Assembly (NCBI GenBank): GCA_020200135.1
Contig: JAIVJI010000063.1
Location: 43,797-107,796 of the forward strand
Source of the DNA: Acidobacteriota bacterium
Lineage (GTDB): Bacteria > Acidobacteriota > Blastocatellia > Pyrinomonadales > Pyrinomonadaceae
DNA: 64,000 nt
Direction of reading: 5' to 3'
Below are positions 21,826-34,988 of the stretch, piece by piece. The notes below the pieces were generated by a model, which did no database searches, was not told the DNA's origin, and saw only the letters and a program-made list of their open reading frames with translations. Within the stretch, counting starts at the first letter, position 1. Each line of letters opens with the position of its first letter. Both the position numbers and the translations under genes were made by a program.

Positions 21826-21853
21826 GAGGAACGCCGAACGCTGAACTAGACAC
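21826..21853. repeat. single-arm heptamer-period repeat
   Basis: Degenerate heptamers such as GAGGAAC and GCCGAAC start four bases after the stop codon of the small glycine-rich gene. Confidence 0.5.
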
Positions 21854-21870
21854 CGGAGGAGAAGAAACCG

Positions 21871-22116
21871 GTGGCTGAAGAGACGAAGCAGGGCGGGAGC
21901 GGTAAGGGCATCGGCGAAGGCAACCTGAGCGGCGAGCGCGGCGCGCCGCCTTACGCCGACCGCGCCTACGCGGGCGAGGGCGAGCCGGCCGCAGACCTCG
22001 GCCCGAGCCAGGAGGGGACGGCCGGCGGCACCAACGTCTCGGCGCAGGGCGGCGCGGCCGACAGCGGCAAGGCCGGCGGGAACGCCGGCGGCTCCGGCGC
22101 GCAAGGGCACGGCTAG
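21871..22116 (+). CDS. small glycine-rich disordered protein
   Basis: 81 residues from a GTG start with GGAGGAGAAG upstream. Composition is Gly, Ala, Glu and Ser, with motifs such as GGSGKGIGEGNLSGERG that recall the preceding small protein. No membrane helix. Probably a paralogous or co-regulated hydrophilic peptide. It ends 18 bases before a perfect hairpin. Confidence 0.55.
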   Translation: MAEETKQGGSGKGIGEGNLSGERGAPPYADRAYAGEGEPAADLGPSQEGTAGGTNVSAQGGAADSGKAGGNAGGSGAQGHG

Positions 22117-22134
22117 CCTGGAGACACACGACGG

Positions 22135-22177
22135 ACGAGAGCCCCGCCGCTTGACCGTCAAGCGGCGGGGCTCTCGT
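22135..22177. terminator. perfect 20-bp hairpin terminator
   Basis: Arms 22135-22154 and 22158-22177 are exactly complementary with a 3-base loop (CCG). It lies between two convergent genes and probably serves both. Confidence 0.75.
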
Positions 22178-22243
22178 GTTCACGCGGCCACTCCCCGAGG
22201 CTAAAGAGGCGTCGGAGAGCGTGCGTCGGTTGAGCGCCCTTCC

Positions 22244-24172
22244 CTACGAAGCGGGCCCTGTGGCCTCGACCTCGACGAGGCGGGAGCGGCCGCCCAGGGC
22301 GTTGTGGACGACGACCCTCACCTTCGTCGTCGTCACCTCCGCGAACGTCACCTTCCGCCAGACGTTCCCGTTGTTCGTGACGACCCCGGCGCGTAGTTCA
22401 TGAGCTGCGGCGCGGCCGCCGCGAAGTCCGCGAAGGACTGGTTCTGGCTCAGGTACGTGTAGGAGCGGCTCGGCGGGTCGAACGAGATGTTACTCGCCGA
22501 GGCCGTCAGCGTGTAGTCGCGGCAGCCCGCGACGGCCGGGAAAGAGTAGTTCCCCTGCCCGTCCGTCCTGGTCGTCAGGGTCTGCCCGCCCGCGAGCTTC
22601 ATCGTCACGCCGCCGTAGCCCTCGTCGGGCTTGTTGCTTACCGTCACGCGGCCGCCGACCGAGAAGGTGACGACGGCGCCCGTGGAGTCCACGGCCTGGT
22701 CGGACGAAAGGTTGTTGACCGTGTCGTTCTGCGTGGTGAAAGAGACGCAGGGCGAGTAGGCCGTCAGGCTGTAGTCGACGCCCACGCGCAGCCCCCCGAA
22801 CAAGTAGGTCCCGTCGGCGGCGGTCTTCGGCCGGGCCCTGGCGCCCCCGAAGATGTTGATGTCCACGCCCGCGAGCGGCGAGCCGTCGCCGCCCGTCACG
22901 CGGCCCCTTATGCGGTAGGTCGGCTCGTCGTCGCCGACGTGAATCTTCGACACAAAGCCGTCGCCCTGTCCGTTGCGCGCGGTCTGGAAGGCGCCGGCCG
23001 TCGTGGGGAAGCCGAGCGAGGCGGTGGAGCCGACGACGTAGGCGTCGCCCGCCGCGTCCACGGCGACGGCGTAGCCGTTGTCGTTCCTTGAGCCGCCGAG
23101 GAAGGTCGAGTAGACGACGGCCGTGCCCGCCGCGTTGAGCTTCGTCACGTAGGCGTCGTAGTTGAAGCCGCCGAAGGTCGTCTGCGCGGCGCCCGCGGTG
23201 GCGGGGAAGTCCGTCGAGATGGTCTCACCCGTGACGTAAGCGTTGCCGGCCGCGTCGACCGCGACGCCGCGCGCCGTGTCGTTGCTCCCGCCGCCGCCGA
23301 GATAGGTCGAGTAGGCGAGCACGGGGTCGATGACAAGCGGCCGCGCCGTGTCGTACGCGCCGACCTCGAAGCCGACCCGACCCTTACCCTTGAGCACGTA
23401 GCGCGAGGCGACCTCGACCCGGCGGCCGTCGGCCTCTTCCTGGTACGCGTAGGGCTTCTGCTGGCGCACCTCGCCGCCGCCCGGAGCGCCGAGCACGAGG
23501 TCGCCGCCGGCGTCAACGCGCAGGGATGTCTGCCCCTCGAACCCGAGGCGGACGCGGCGCGGGTCGGCGCCGGGCGCGAGGCGGAAGTCGTACTCCAACT
23601 GCCGCTGGTTGCCGTAGTAGACGAGGTCGATGCCGTCGTAGACGCCGCGGTACTCGACGCCGGAGAAGGACGCGACGCCCGTGCGCCACGCCGCCGGGTC
23701 TGAGCCGCGCAGGTAGTTGGACTTGCCGGGCAGCTCGCCCACGCCCACCGCCTCGGGCGCGTCACCCGCGCCGACGAGCTTCATGCGGATGACGGAGGCG
23801 CGCGCGTCAGCGCCGCGCCCGCCCGCCGTGCGGCGCAGCGCGATGACGGCCTCCGTGCCCTTGAGGAAGAGGCCGTAGCCGTGGCCGCGCGAGACGAAGT
23901 CGACGCCCGGCTCGGCCTGCCCGACGTTGGGCTCGAAGCGGAGCGGGAGCTGGCCGTAGCCTTCGGACGCGCGCGCGCGCCCCGGCCGCCTCCGGCGACA
24001 TGGCGACCGACTTGTTCGAAGAGTGCGCGGCCGGGCCGGCGCCGGCTGCTTCGCGCGCGAACGGCGCGAGGCCGGACGCGAGACACGCGAGCGCGAGCGC
24101 GAACAGGGTCGCGGCGGCGAGGGCGCGGCGGACGTGCGGCCCGGCGGCGGTGCGAGGTGTAGAGCGGGGCAT
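22244..24172 (-). pseudogene. secreted SBBP-repeat protein with Ig-like/regulatory domains, two frame breaks
   Basis: The ATG ending at 24172 opens a signal peptide (ALAAATLFALALACLASGL). The frame breaks in a 13-base alternating CG tract at 23968-23980. The second frame carries EGYGQLPLRFEPNVGQAEPG, DLVYYGNQRQLEYDF, then SBBP units (LAYSTYLGGGGSNDTARGVA) and two carboxypeptidase-regulatory-like domains ending near LMNYAPG. A second break near 22390 leads into VWRKVTFAEVTTTKVRVVV and VEVEATGPAS with TAG at 22244, the tail of a discoidin-like module whose beginning is missing. By family a large extracellular protein. It is either a pseudogene or carries sequencing/assembly errors; the first break could be one indel. 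Confidence 0.8.
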
Positions 24173-24608
24173 GAAACTTTTAACTCCCGGTGTTCGGATG
24201 ATTGAGTCGCCAGACGGGGCGTGTTTTATTTAATTTCAGAGGTCTTAAACATCGACGGTGACCCGTGCCAGATTCCTTGCATGTTGGCCGGCATCACATG
24301 ACGGCGGCCGGCGGGGCACACGCCACCCCTGATTTTTTTCCCCAGACGGACAGAGCGCCCGGCCGGGAGAAAAATACATGCCGGTCCGTCGTGTTGATGT
24401 CGGGGCGGCGCCGCCTCGAACCTGTTCGGCGAACAGCGCGGCACACGGCCTCGCAAAAGCTTCGCGGACAGTTCGGGGCGACGCGAGAGATGGGGAGGCG
24501 CTGCGGAGCGCGAAAAGAAAACCGGAGTGGGATGGCCCGCCGCCGCCGCCGGTTGCCCCGGCGGCAAACAAAATCGAGAGGGCGGCAGCGGCTCCCTCGT
24601 GAGGTTTC
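24173..24608. promoter_or_regulatory. 436-base region upstream of the SBBP gene
   Basis: No supported gene. Read on the minus strand it is a long potential 5' leader of the SBBP gene, AT-rich close to its start. It has a 7-bp inverted repeat (ACGGACA-type arms near 24348 and 24396) and a GGCCGGC-rich fold near 24283-24320. I could not match it to a known riboswitch. Confidence 0.35.
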
Positions 24609-26285
<1,677 letters not shown>

Positions 26286-26368
26286 GAGCGGTCTCCTTCG
26301 CGCCTTGACCTGCGGGGTAGATTTGGTGATGCTGACTCGGCAGGATAATAACACCCGCGAGGTCACGG

Positions 26369-27643
26369 ATGAGTGAGACAGTGAGGGCGGCGGCCGCCGC
26401 AGCTTCGACCGAAGAGATACGTTCGCACTTCCCGGCGCTCGAACGCGTGCACGAGGGCTTCCCCGTCGCGTACTTCGACGGCCCCGGCGGGACGCAGGTG
26501 CCGCGCGCCGTGGTCGAGGCGATGGCCGACTACCTCTACCGACACAACGCCAACACGCACTGGGCCTACCCGACCAGCGCCGAGACGGACGAGCTGCTGG
26601 AACGCTCGCGCGGGGCGCTCGCCGATTTTCTCAACGCCGCGCCCGACGAGATAGTCTTCGGCGCGAACGCGACGACGCTCGCCTTCCACGTCTCGCGCAC
26701 GCTCGGGCGCACGTTCGAGGCGGGCGACGAGATCATCGTCACCGAGCTCGACCACCACGCCAACGTCGCGCCGTGGCGGGCGCTGGAGCGGGAGTGCGGC
26801 GTCCGTGTTCACGTCGTGCGGATGAAGACCGAGACGGGCGCGCTCGACTGGGACGACTTCGAGAGCAAGGTCAACGCGAAGACGAAGGTCGTCGCCGTCG
26901 GCGCGGCCTCGAACGCGCTCGGGACGCTCACGGACCTCGCGCGCGCGGGCCGGCTCGCCGAGTCGGTCTGCGCCTACATGTTCGTGGACGCCGTCCACTA
27001 CGCGCCGCACAGGCTGGCGGACGTGCGCGCGCTGCGCTGCGACTTCCTCGTCTGCTCGGCCTACAAGTTCTACGGGCCGCACGCGGGCGCGATGTTCTGC
27101 CGGCGCGAGCTGCTGGAGTCGCTCCCCTTCCCGAAGCTCCAGCCCGCGCCCGACTACGCGCCCGAGGTCGCCGAGACCGGTACGCAGAATCACGAAGGCA
27201 TCGTCGGCTCGGCCGCGGCCGTCGACTTCCTCGCCTCGCTCACGCGGGGGACTCCCACCGCGCCGCTCGAAAGCTCCGCGCGGCGCGAGCGGCTGCGCCG
27301 CGCCTTCGACGCGCTCCACGCGCGCGGCGCCGAGCTGACCCGGCTGATGTGGGAGGGGCTGTCGGGCGTCGGGGGCGTCAGGCTCTACGGGCCCGGCCCC
27401 GGCGAGCCGCGCACGCCGACGGTCGCCTTCACCGTCGAGGGGGTCGCCTCGACGGAGGTCGCGCGCCGGCTCGCCTCGCGCGGCGTCTTCGTCTCGCACG
27501 GTGACTTTTACGCGGCGACCGTGGTCGAGCGCCTCGGCCTCCTCCCCGAAGGGCTCGTGAGGGCGGGCTGCGCCTGCTACACCACGCGCGAAGAGGTCGA
27601 GCGTCTGGTCGGGGGGGTCGGCGAAATAGCGCGGGCGATTTGA
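26369..27643 (+). CDS. cysteine desulfurase-like class V PLP enzyme
   Basis: 424 residues. Class-V aminotransferase fold: VAYFDGPGGTQVPRAVVEAM near the start, NANTHWAYPTSAETDELLE, VTELDHHANVAPW, VFVDAVHYAPHR-type Asp/His (FVDAVHYAPHRLADV) and the PLP lysine in CSAYKFYGPHAG. The usual catalytic cysteine loop of IscS/SufS is not obvious; GCACY near the C-terminus is the only Cys pair. It belongs to the 'cysteine desulfurase-like' subgroup of unproven activity. A GATAAT hexamer at 26344-26349 may be its -10 element. No isc/suf neighbours, so a role in Fe-S assembly is not supported here. Confidence 0.88.
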   Translation: MSETVRAAAAAASTEEIRSHFPALERVHEGFPVAYFDGPGGTQVPRAVVEAMADYLYRHNANTHWAYPTSAETDELLERSRGALADFLNAAPDEIVFGANATTLAFHVSRTLGRTFEAGDEIIVTELDHHANVAPWRALERECGVRVHVVRMKTETGALDWDDFESKVNAKTKVVAVGAASNALGTLTDLARAGRLAESVCAYMFVDAVHYAPHRLADVRALRCDFLVCSAYKFYGPHAGAMFCRRELLESLPFPKLQPAPDYAPEVAETGTQNHEGIVGSAAAVDFLASLTRGTPTAPLESSARRERLRRAFDALHARGAELTRLMWEGLSGVGGVRLYGPGPGEPRTPTVAFTVEGVASTEVARRLASRGVFVSHGDFYAATVVERLGLLPEGLVRAGCACYTTREEVERLVGGVGEIARAI

Positions 27644-27748
27644 GCGGGCTGCTGCAAGATTTAGTTCAGCCGGGGTTTTCCCGAGCGGTTTGTTTCAGTT
27701 ACGCCAAAAGAGGGCCGAATTCGCGCCCGAAATGGCGAAAAACACCCC

Positions 27749-27776
27749 TTGACGGCGCCGCGAGGGCGGGTATACT
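27749..27776 (+). promoter_or_regulatory. near-consensus housekeeping promoter of a small RNA
   Basis: TTGACG at 27749-27754 and TATACT at 27771-27776 with a 16-base spacer. This is the best promoter match I see in the window. The expected start is around 27783. No coding start follows, only a structured segment ending in a terminator. Confidence 0.75.
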
Positions 27777-27782
27777 TCGTGC

Positions 27783-27907
27783 CACTCGGGCGGTTGCTGA
27801 ACGTGATCGCCCACGCGCTTGCTGGGGTGAGGACAGTGATGCGCGACCTCATGAGAGATCATGAGACGAGAGGTGGCTGAGCCCCCAAAGCTTGGCCACC
27901 TCTTTTA
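27783..27907 (+). ncRNA. candidate free-standing structured small RNA, about 120 nt
   Basis: Between a strong promoter and an intrinsic terminator there is no reading frame but a series of hairpins. They are GGGCG/CGCCC (27788-27792 with 27808-27812), CGCGC/GCGCG (27814-27818 with 27841-27845), a perfect 7-bp stem CTCATGA/TCATGAG closed by the GNRA loop GAGA (27848-27865), and the terminator stem. Genes on both sides converge on it (the + enzyme ends at 27643; the minus hom remnant ends at 27941), so it is not a leader of either. It is shorter than 6S RNA and lacks the SRP RNA core. Class unknown. Confidence 0.65.
27869..27907 (+). terminator. intrinsic terminator of the small RNA
   Basis: AGAGGTGGC (27869-27877) pairs with GCCACCTCT (27895-27903), followed by TTTTAATTT. 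The T-run lies on the plus side only, which fixes the direction of transcription. Confidence 0.8.
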
Positions 27908-27940
27908 ATTTCCGCCGCCTTCGCAAAATCCGCTTACAAC

Positions 27941-28637
27941 CTAGCACTCGCCGCGCACGGCCTCGACGAAGTCTGCGAGCAGGCCGTAGGCCGTGCTCCT
28001 GAGGTCCGGGTCGTGCGCGACGACGGTGAGGCCGGGCAGCACGTCCAGCTCGTAGTGGACGGCGAGCGTCGTCCCCGTTGCGGAAGCGAAGGGGCCGCGC
28101 GGCTCGACCCGCTCGGGGCGGACGGAGGCCGTGACCCGCCCGCCCTCCCCGCGGCGCGCGCGCGCGACGAGTCGGAACGGGCGCCCCTCGGCGTGCGCCG
28201 CGCGCACCTCCGCGTCACTCAGCCCGCGTATGCCTTCCCGCGAAACCTCTTCGAGCCTCAGCCCGGCGTCCATCAGGACGTTCGCCAGCGCGCACGCCTT
28301 GACGGCCGAGTCCCAGCCGTCAACGTCGTGCGCGGGGTCGGTCTCGGCGATGCCCCAGCCTTGCGCGCGGCCGACGCCTTCGTCGAAGGTGCCGCCCCGA
28401 GCTATCTCGTCGAGGATGACGTTCGTGGTCGAGTTGAGGACGCCCGAGAAGGCTTCGAGCTTCCGTCTCGAAGCCCGCGGGCGGGGCGAGCCAGCCCGTG
28501 CGGCGAGTAGCGATGCCCGTCACGCACCAGTCGACGCCGAACTCGTCGTACAGCGCGTCCTCCTTCTCCACCAGCAACCGGACGAGCGCCTGCCCGACGT
28601 TGCCGAAGCCGAGCAGGCAGAGGTTGAAATATTTCAT
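27941..28637 (-). pseudogene. hom: homoserine dehydrogenase with internal deletion and frame change
   Basis: The ATG ending at 28637 gives MKYFNLCLLGFGNVGQALVR, the NAD-binding fold, through GIATRRTGWLAPPAGFET. At about base 28465 the frame changes and the sequence resumes with LEAFSGVLNSTTNVILDEI, GWGIAETDPAHDVDGWD, then ACALANVLMDAGLRLEEV and the C-terminal part to TAG at 27941. The intervening 110 or so residues of the family (rest of the Rossmann fold, the ANKGP-type loop, first part of the catalytic domain) are absent. The join sits inside an 8-bp inverted repeat (28452-28459 with 28467-28474). As read, it cannot convert aspartate semialdehyde to homoserine. Confidence 0.85.
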
Positions 28638-28727
28638 GTTGATTTTCCGCCCGCGTTGCGCGATGCTGCGGGGGCCACAAGACGCTCCTCGAAAACTTTT
28701 ACCACGCGAAGAGAGGCAGAAACCAAC

Positions 28728-30401
28728 ATGGCTCGAAAAGTGCGGCGCGGGGGACGTGCGTTCGGCCGCCGCGAGTTCGTAGGCGCCGGCCTGACCGGCG
28801 GGCTCGGGGCGGCGCTGGCCGGCTCGGGACTCTTAGGCGCGGCGGCCGCGCGCACGCTCGCCAGCCTGGCCGGCGAGCCGCAGGGCGGAGGCCGCTTCGA
28901 CTGGGAGGAGCTGACCGTCCGCGACGCGCGGGCGGCGATGGAAGCGGGGCGCGTCACGGCGCGTCGGCTCACCGAGATGTACCTCGAACGCGTCGAGCGC
29001 ATCGACCGGCGCGGCCCCGCGCTCAACTCGGTCATCGAGACCAACCCCGACGCCGTCTCAATCGCCGAATCGCTCGACCGCGAGCGCAGGGCCGGCCGCG
29101 TGCGCGGGCCGCTGCACGGCGTCCCCGTCCTCATCAAGGACAACATCGACACGGCCGACCGCATGGAGACGACCGCCGGGTCGCTCGCGCTCGTCGGCGC
29201 GAGGCCCCGGCGCGACGCCTACATCGTCGAGCGCCTGCGCGCGGCGGGCTGTGTCATCGTCGGCAAGACGAACCTGAGCGAGTGGGCCAACTTCCGCTCG
29301 ACGCACTCTTCGAGCGGCTGGAGCGGGCGCGGCGGGCAGACGCGCAACCCTTACGCGCTCGACCGTAACCCCTGCGGCTCGAGCTCCGGCTCGGGCGCCG
29401 CCGTCTCGGCCAACCTCGCCCTGGTCGGCGTCGGCACCGAGACCGACGGCTCCATCGTCTGCCCGTCGGGCGCGTGCGGCATCGTCGGCATCAAGCCGAC
29501 GCTCGGGCTCGTCAGCCGCTCAGGGATAATCCCCATCGCGCACAGTCAGGACACCGCCGGCCCGATGGCGCGCACCGTCGCCGACGCCGCCGCGCTGCTG
29601 GGCGTCCTCGTCGGCCTCGACCCGCGCGACGCCGTCACGCGCGAAGCCGCGAGGCTCGCGCGGACCGACTTCACGCAGTCGCTCGACCCCGGCGCGCTGC
29701 GCGGCGCGCGCGTCGGCGTCGCGCGAAAGTTCTTCGGCTTCAACGACCGCGTGGACAAGCTGATGGCCGACGCCATCGACCTTTTGAAGCGCGAGGGCGC
29801 GACCGTCATCGACCCGGCCGACCTCCCCAGCCACGGCAAGTTCGACGCCGCCGAGTTCGAGGTGCTGCTCTACGAGTTCAAGGCCGACCTCAACAAGCAC
29901 CTCGCGGGGCTGCCGCAGGGCGACCACCCGCGCACGCTGAAACAGCTCATCGAGTTCAACGAACGCAACCGCGAGCGCGAGATGCCCTACTTCGGCCAGG
30001 AGCTTTTCATCCGCGCCGAGGCGAAGGGGCCGCTCACCGACGCCGCGTACCTGAAGGCCCTGCGTTCGAGCAAGGCGCTCTCGAAGGCGCAGGGCATCGA
30101 CGCGGTGATGACGAAACACAACCTCGACGCGCTCGTCGCGCCCACGGGCGGCCCCGCCTGGACGACCGACCTCGTCAACGGCGACCACTTCACCGGCGGA
30201 AGCTCGACGCCCGCGGCCGTCGCCGGCTACCCCAACGTGCAGGTGCCCGCCGGCTACGTCTACGGCCTCCCCGTCGGCATCTCCTTCTTCGGCCGCGCCT
30301 TCACCGAGGCCAAACTCATCCGCCTCGCCTACGCCTACGAACAGGCCGCGCGCCACCGCCAGCCCCCGCGCCTCCTGCCCCGGGCGGACTTGAAGGACTG
30401 A
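28728..30401 (+). CDS. amidase-signature hydrolase with Tat-type signal
   Basis: 557 residues. The N-terminus has a twin-arginine motif (GRREFVG) and a hydrophobic Gly/Ala segment, so export by Tat is likely. The amidase-signature core has the catalytic Lys in VLIKDNIDTADR, the Ser-rich region NPCGSSSGSGAAVSAN and the nucleophile loop TETDGSIVCPSGACG. It ends with PVGISFFGRAFTEAKLIRLA, as in glutamyl-amidotransferase-like amidases. By family it hydrolyses an amide; the substrate is unknown and the extracytoplasmic location points to a scavenging enzyme. Not a GatA: no gatC/gatB nearby and a signal peptide is present. Confidence 0.92.
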   Translation: MARKVRRGGRAFGRREFVGAGLTGGLGAALAGSGLLGAAAARTLASLAGEPQGGGRFDWEELTVRDARAAMEAGRVTARRLTEMYLERVERIDRRGPALNSVIETNPDAVSIAESLDRERRAGRVRGPLHGVPVLIKDNIDTADRMETTAGSLALVGARPRRDAYIVERLRAAGCVIVGKTNLSEWANFRSTHSSSGWSGRGGQTRNPYALDRNPCGSSSGSGAAVSANLALVGVGTETDGSIVCPSGACGIVGIKPTLGLVSRSGIIPIAHSQDTAGPMARTVADAAALLGVLVGLDPRDAVTREAARLARTDFTQSLDPGALRGARVGVARKFFGFNDRVDKLMADAIDLLKREGATVIDPADLPSHGKFDAAEFEVLLYEFKADLNKHLAGLPQGDHPRTLKQLIEFNERNREREMPYFGQELFIRAEAKGPLTDAAYLKALRSSKALSKAQGIDAVMTKHNLDALVAPTGGPAWTTDLVNGDHFTGGSSTPAAVAGYPNVQVPAGYVYGLPVGISFFGRAFTEAKLIRLAYAYEQAARHRQPPRLLPRADLKD

Positions 30402-30452
30402 GCCCCGGCGCCGGCCGGCCCGAGTCTTGCTAATACCTCTGTGACAGCTAAG

Positions 30453-30467
30453 TTTTCGTGACGAAAA
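30453..30467. promoter_or_regulatory. small palindrome upstream of the stress-protein gene, possible operator
   Basis: TTTTCG, three bases (TGA), then CGAAAA: an exact 6-bp inverted repeat in the 175-base gap before the stress-protein gene. The spacing and AT-rich arms fit a repressor site. No regulator can be named. Confidence 0.35.
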
Positions 30468-30576
30468 TCATACTGTCGAGAGCCAGTAACGACTGCACGG
30501 CGACCGGCCGTTTGTGGGTCGCGGTCGGCGTTTCGGCTTAACTTTCACTTAAAAACCATAAAGGGGAGAACTTTAC

Positions 30577-31119
30577 ATGGCGGAAAATACGGGTTCAGCA
30601 ACGGGACGTTCGAAGATGGTCACCGGACTGTTTAGGGACAGGGAGAGCGCCGAGCGCGCCTACGGCTCGGTCACCACACGCGGCTACAGCAATGATGACG
30701 TCAACTTAATGATGTCGAACGAGACGCGCGACAAGCACTTCACGTCTGACGGCAAGGAGACGGAGTTGGGCAACAAGGCGCTCGAAGGCGCGGGCACGGG
30801 CGCGGCCATCGGCGGCACCGTCGGCGCGACCCTCGCGGCCATCGCGGCCATCGGGACGACGCTGGCGCTGCCCGGCCTGGGTCTCCTCATCGCCGGCCCC
30901 ATCGCGGCTGGTCTCGCGGGCGCGGGCGCGGGCGGCGCGACGGGCGGCATCATCGGCGCGCTGGTCGGCGCCGGCATCCCCGAAGAGCGCGTCAAGCACT
31001 ACGAGCAGGGGCTCAAGGAGGGCGGCATCGTCATGGGCGTCACGCCCCGCTCGGACGAGGACGCCGAGTACTTCGAGCGCGAGTGGAAGGGCCACCGCGG
31101 CGAGGCGGTCTACCGCTAA
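30577..31119 (+). CDS. general-stress-protein-like protein with glycine-zipper helices
   Basis: 180 residues. The N-terminal 60 (MVTGLFRDRESAERAYGSVT, then GYSNDDVNLMMS) match the 'general stress protein 17M / YflT' type domain. A long Gly/Ala hydrophobic centre (about 70-130) with GxxxG spacing could insert in or associate with membranes. The C-terminus (GIVMGVTPRSDEDAEYFERE) returns to the soluble domain pattern. Good ribosome site AAGGGGAGAA. Likely induced by stress; a candidate operator lies upstream. Confidence 0.8.
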   Translation: MAENTGSATGRSKMVTGLFRDRESAERAYGSVTTRGYSNDDVNLMMSNETRDKHFTSDGKETELGNKALEGAGTGAAIGGTVGATLAAIAAIGTTLALPGLGLLIAGPIAAGLAGAGAGGATGGIIGALVGAGIPEERVKHYEQGLKEGGIVMGVTPRSDEDAEYFEREWKGHRGEAVYR

Positions 31120-31162
31120 GCCTGCGCCGTTCGGACACGGCCTTAACAGTTGGGGAGGATAG

Positions 31163-31462
31163 ATGCGACGCACATTAACTTTAGTCAGCCTACTCGCGTT
31201 CGCCGCGTGGGGCGCGGCGTGCGGCGGCGGCGACTCGAACAGTAACGCCAACGCCACGCGCAACGGCGTGGTCGACACCAACGCCAACGTCCCGAAGAAC
31301 ATGAACGCCAACAGCGCCCCGTCCAACGTGGGCGTGCTGACCAACGACAACGGCAACAAGAACACCGACGGCGTCAGCACGATGAACAGCAACAACGGGA
31401 ACCGCAACGCCAACGGCAACAGGAACGCCAACGGCAACGCGAACCGTAACGCGAACCGCTAG
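31163..31462 (+). CDS. Asn-rich lipoprotein
   Basis: 99 residues. Lipoprotein signal MRRTLTLVSLLAFAAWGAAC with the lipid-modified Cys followed by GGG. The rest is an unstructured Asn/Gly/Ala sequence ending in a run of NRNANGN-type repeats. GGGGAGGATAG precedes the ATG. Probably an outer-membrane-attached spacer or surface peptide. Followed by a strong terminator. Confidence 0.8.
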   Translation: MRRTLTLVSLLAFAAWGAACGGGDSNSNANATRNGVVDTNANVPKNMNANSAPSNVGVLTNDNGNKNTDGVSTMNSNNGNRNANGNRNANGNANRNANR

Positions 31463-31490
31463 GGCGCCCGAAGGCTCGAAACGTTCCGCG

Positions 31491-31533
31491 GGGGGCGCGA
31501 GAAGTTGTACGCAACTTCTCGCGCCCCCTTTTT
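31491..31533 (+). terminator. intrinsic terminator, perfect 17-bp stem plus T5
   Basis: Arms 31491-31507 and 31512-31528 are exactly complementary around a TACG loop, followed by TTTTT. It separates the lipoprotein from the box genes. Confidence 0.9.
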
Positions 31534-31576
31534 ACGCGCGCGCGCGCGCCCCCATGCGTTTCGGCGGCGGGGCGGG

Positions 31577-31582
31577 TATAAT
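31577..31582 (+). promoter_or_regulatory. candidate -10 element of boxC
   Basis: A perfect TATAAT 54 bases before the boxC ATG. The -35 region (around 31555-31560, TGCGTT) is weak, so an activator may be needed. Its position rules out an upstream TTG start at 31582. Confidence 0.5.
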
Positions 31583-31635
31583 TGCGGTTTCGTGCCCGCG
31601 AAGAATTTACGCCTGTGGGAGTTCACGTCACCGGA

Positions 31636-33267
<1,632 letters not shown>

Positions 33268-33399
33268 GCCGTGACCCGCGTCACAGACCGGGGGCGCGAT
33301 TAACGCCTGAGTTGAGAGGCGCGGCAGTCCACGCGGCGCCGCGCGCATCCAAGCTCAGGGTTCGGAGTCGGAACTTTTACAGGAGCCTTCATCAAGCTT

Positions 33400-34806
<1,407 letters not shown>

Positions 34807-34830
34807 CCAACCGGCCCGCCATTCCCGGAC

Positions 34831-34910
34831 ACGAATTAACGGGGACGGGCAGGATGGACGGGATTTGAGATTTCAAATCCCGTCCATCCTGCCCGTCCCC
34901 GTTAATTCGT
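34831..34910. repeat. perfect 38-bp inverted repeat
   Basis: Arms 34831-34868 and 34873-34910 are exactly complementary with a 4-base loop (GATT). No T-run follows. Arms are low-complexity purine-rich sequence of the same style as the heptamer elements. It lies between boxB and lysC and may insulate the two transcription units. Confidence 0.9.
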
Positions 34911-34988
34911 TCTCACGCCGCCCGGCCCGCCGACGTTAAAGCCGAGGGGTTTGCCTTTTGCGATTCGCCTTTGTATTCTTCCGGCAAA

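Noticed and set aside
24173..24608. Riboswitch or small gene upstream of the SBBP protein
   Set aside because: Hairpins are present, but no known riboswitch core was recognised, and the short frames lack ribosome sites.
27783..27907. tRNA or 6S RNA identity for the small RNA
   Set aside because: No T-loop or acceptor pairing for a tRNA, and too short and wrongly folded for 6S RNA.
31582..31635. Upstream TTG start for boxC
   Set aside because: It overlaps the TATAAT box, and homologous proteins begin at about the ATG at 31636.
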